A stretch of DNA of 5,567 nt from an uncultured Bacteroidales bacterium. Lineage in GTDB: Bacteria > Bacteroidota > Bacteroidia > Bacteroidales > Lentimicrobiaceae. Location: assembly GCA_937864935.1 (NCBI GenBank), contig CALMDN010000202.1:1-5567 (forward strand). The letters run 5' to 3'. Position numbers and translations under genes: made by a program. The notes beneath the pieces were generated by a model. It saw nothing but the letters and a program-made list of their open reading frames with translations, was not told where the DNA came from and ran no database searches. Below are positions 5,430 through 5,567 of this stretch, piece after piece. Within the stretch, counting starts at the first letter, position 1. Every line of letters begins with the position of its first letter.

Positions 5430-5567
5430 CTAATAAAAAATGTTAAGGCACCGGGTCTTTTTAAAGTAATTGATTCTGAATGAAACACTTGCAGATACCA
5501 CAGAAAACCAGTCATCGTAAGTGGAATCGCCTCGCTGCATGCCGTTATTGTGCAACAGTGTAGGGTC
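5430..5567 (-). CDS. C-terminal end of an outer-membrane beta-barrel-like protein (possibly DUF6089 type)
   Basis: One minus-strand frame is open from the window edge to a TAG at 5430-5432, giving 45 residues: DPTLLHNNGMQRGDSTYDDW, then FSVVSASVSFRINYF and a basic tail KKTRCLNIFY. The pattern (QRGD, a DW aromatic pair, then alternating polar and hydrophobic residues) resembles the last hairpin of small outer-membrane barrels, where a turn leads into the final beta strand. In many Bacteroidota a DUF6089 porin-like protein lies directly upstream of uppS-bamA, which fits. The 5' end is outside the window, so length and signal peptide cannot be checked. The gene ends 77 bases before uppS on the same strand. 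The frame being coding is likely; the family name is inferred from position and a short tail. A database comparison of the 45 residues would settle it. Confidence 0.65.
   Translation of the reverse strand, partial: DPTLLHNNGMQRGDSTYDDWFSVVSASVSFRINYFKKTRCLNIFY

Noticed and set aside
5396..5460. Long-range inverted repeat CCCGTTGCC ... GGCACCGGG followed by TCTTTTT on the plus strand
   Set aside because: One arm lies inside the coding end of the barrel gene, the pairing is imperfect and the loop exceeds 40 bases; no plus-strand gene ends there.
1..5567. CRISPR array, insertion sequence, tRNA, rRNA or phage signature
   Set aside because: I saw no regularly spaced repeats, transposase-like frames, terminal inverted repeats or tRNA-like folds; the window is fully explained by envelope genes and short spacers.

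Overview
The window is a chromosomal stretch from a member of the Bacteroidota, probably near Bacteroidales; the finer placement is only a guess. The evidence is the gene order (beta-barrel protein, uppS, bamA, then two ompH/skp paralogues), the form of BamA (MRGY in place of VRGF, an enlarged POTRA3), signal peptides that end in Ala/Ser-Gln, mostly Shine-Dalgarno-free starts, and exact matches to the Bacteroidota -7 promoter element TAnnTTTG upstream of several genes. All six genes lie on the minus strand, so the window is read from its right end to its left. I see no mobile element, CRISPR array, tRNA or rRNA.

Layout in transcription order: (1) 5430-5567, the last 45 codons of an outer-membrane beta-barrel-like protein, probably of the DUF6089 type that often precedes uppS in this phylum; (2) 4597-5352, uppS, undecaprenyl diphosphate synthase; (3) 1973-4600, bamA, overlapping uppS by 4 bp (ATGA); (4) 1320-1847, first OmpH/Skp chaperone, with a strong Shine-Dalgarno; (5) 632-1147, second OmpH/Skp chaperone, with its own likely promoter, closed by a perfect 15-bp hairpin terminator at 574-609; (6) 1-414, the N-terminal 138 residues of a secreted BNR/Asp-box (sialidase-like propeller) protein with its own -7 element. 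It runs off the left end and is functionally separate from the envelope genes.

Genes 2-5 form an envelope-biogenesis module. UppS makes the C55 lipid carrier for peptidoglycan and surface glycans. BamA inserts beta-barrel proteins into the outer membrane. The two OmpH/Skp proteins are periplasmic holdase chaperones that hand unfolded barrel proteins to BamA. The upstream barrel-like protein would be a likely BAM client.

This is mostly a conserved housekeeping region, and I found no convincing undescribed system. The points most worth a second look are non-coding: a 10-bp-phased GATAAACCA repeat before ompH copy 1 that shares a 10-mer with a hairpin before ompH copy 2; a TTAACC triplet in the ompH copy 2 leader; three stacked dyads between ompH copy 2 and the BNR gene; and a dyad over the presumed uppS promoter.
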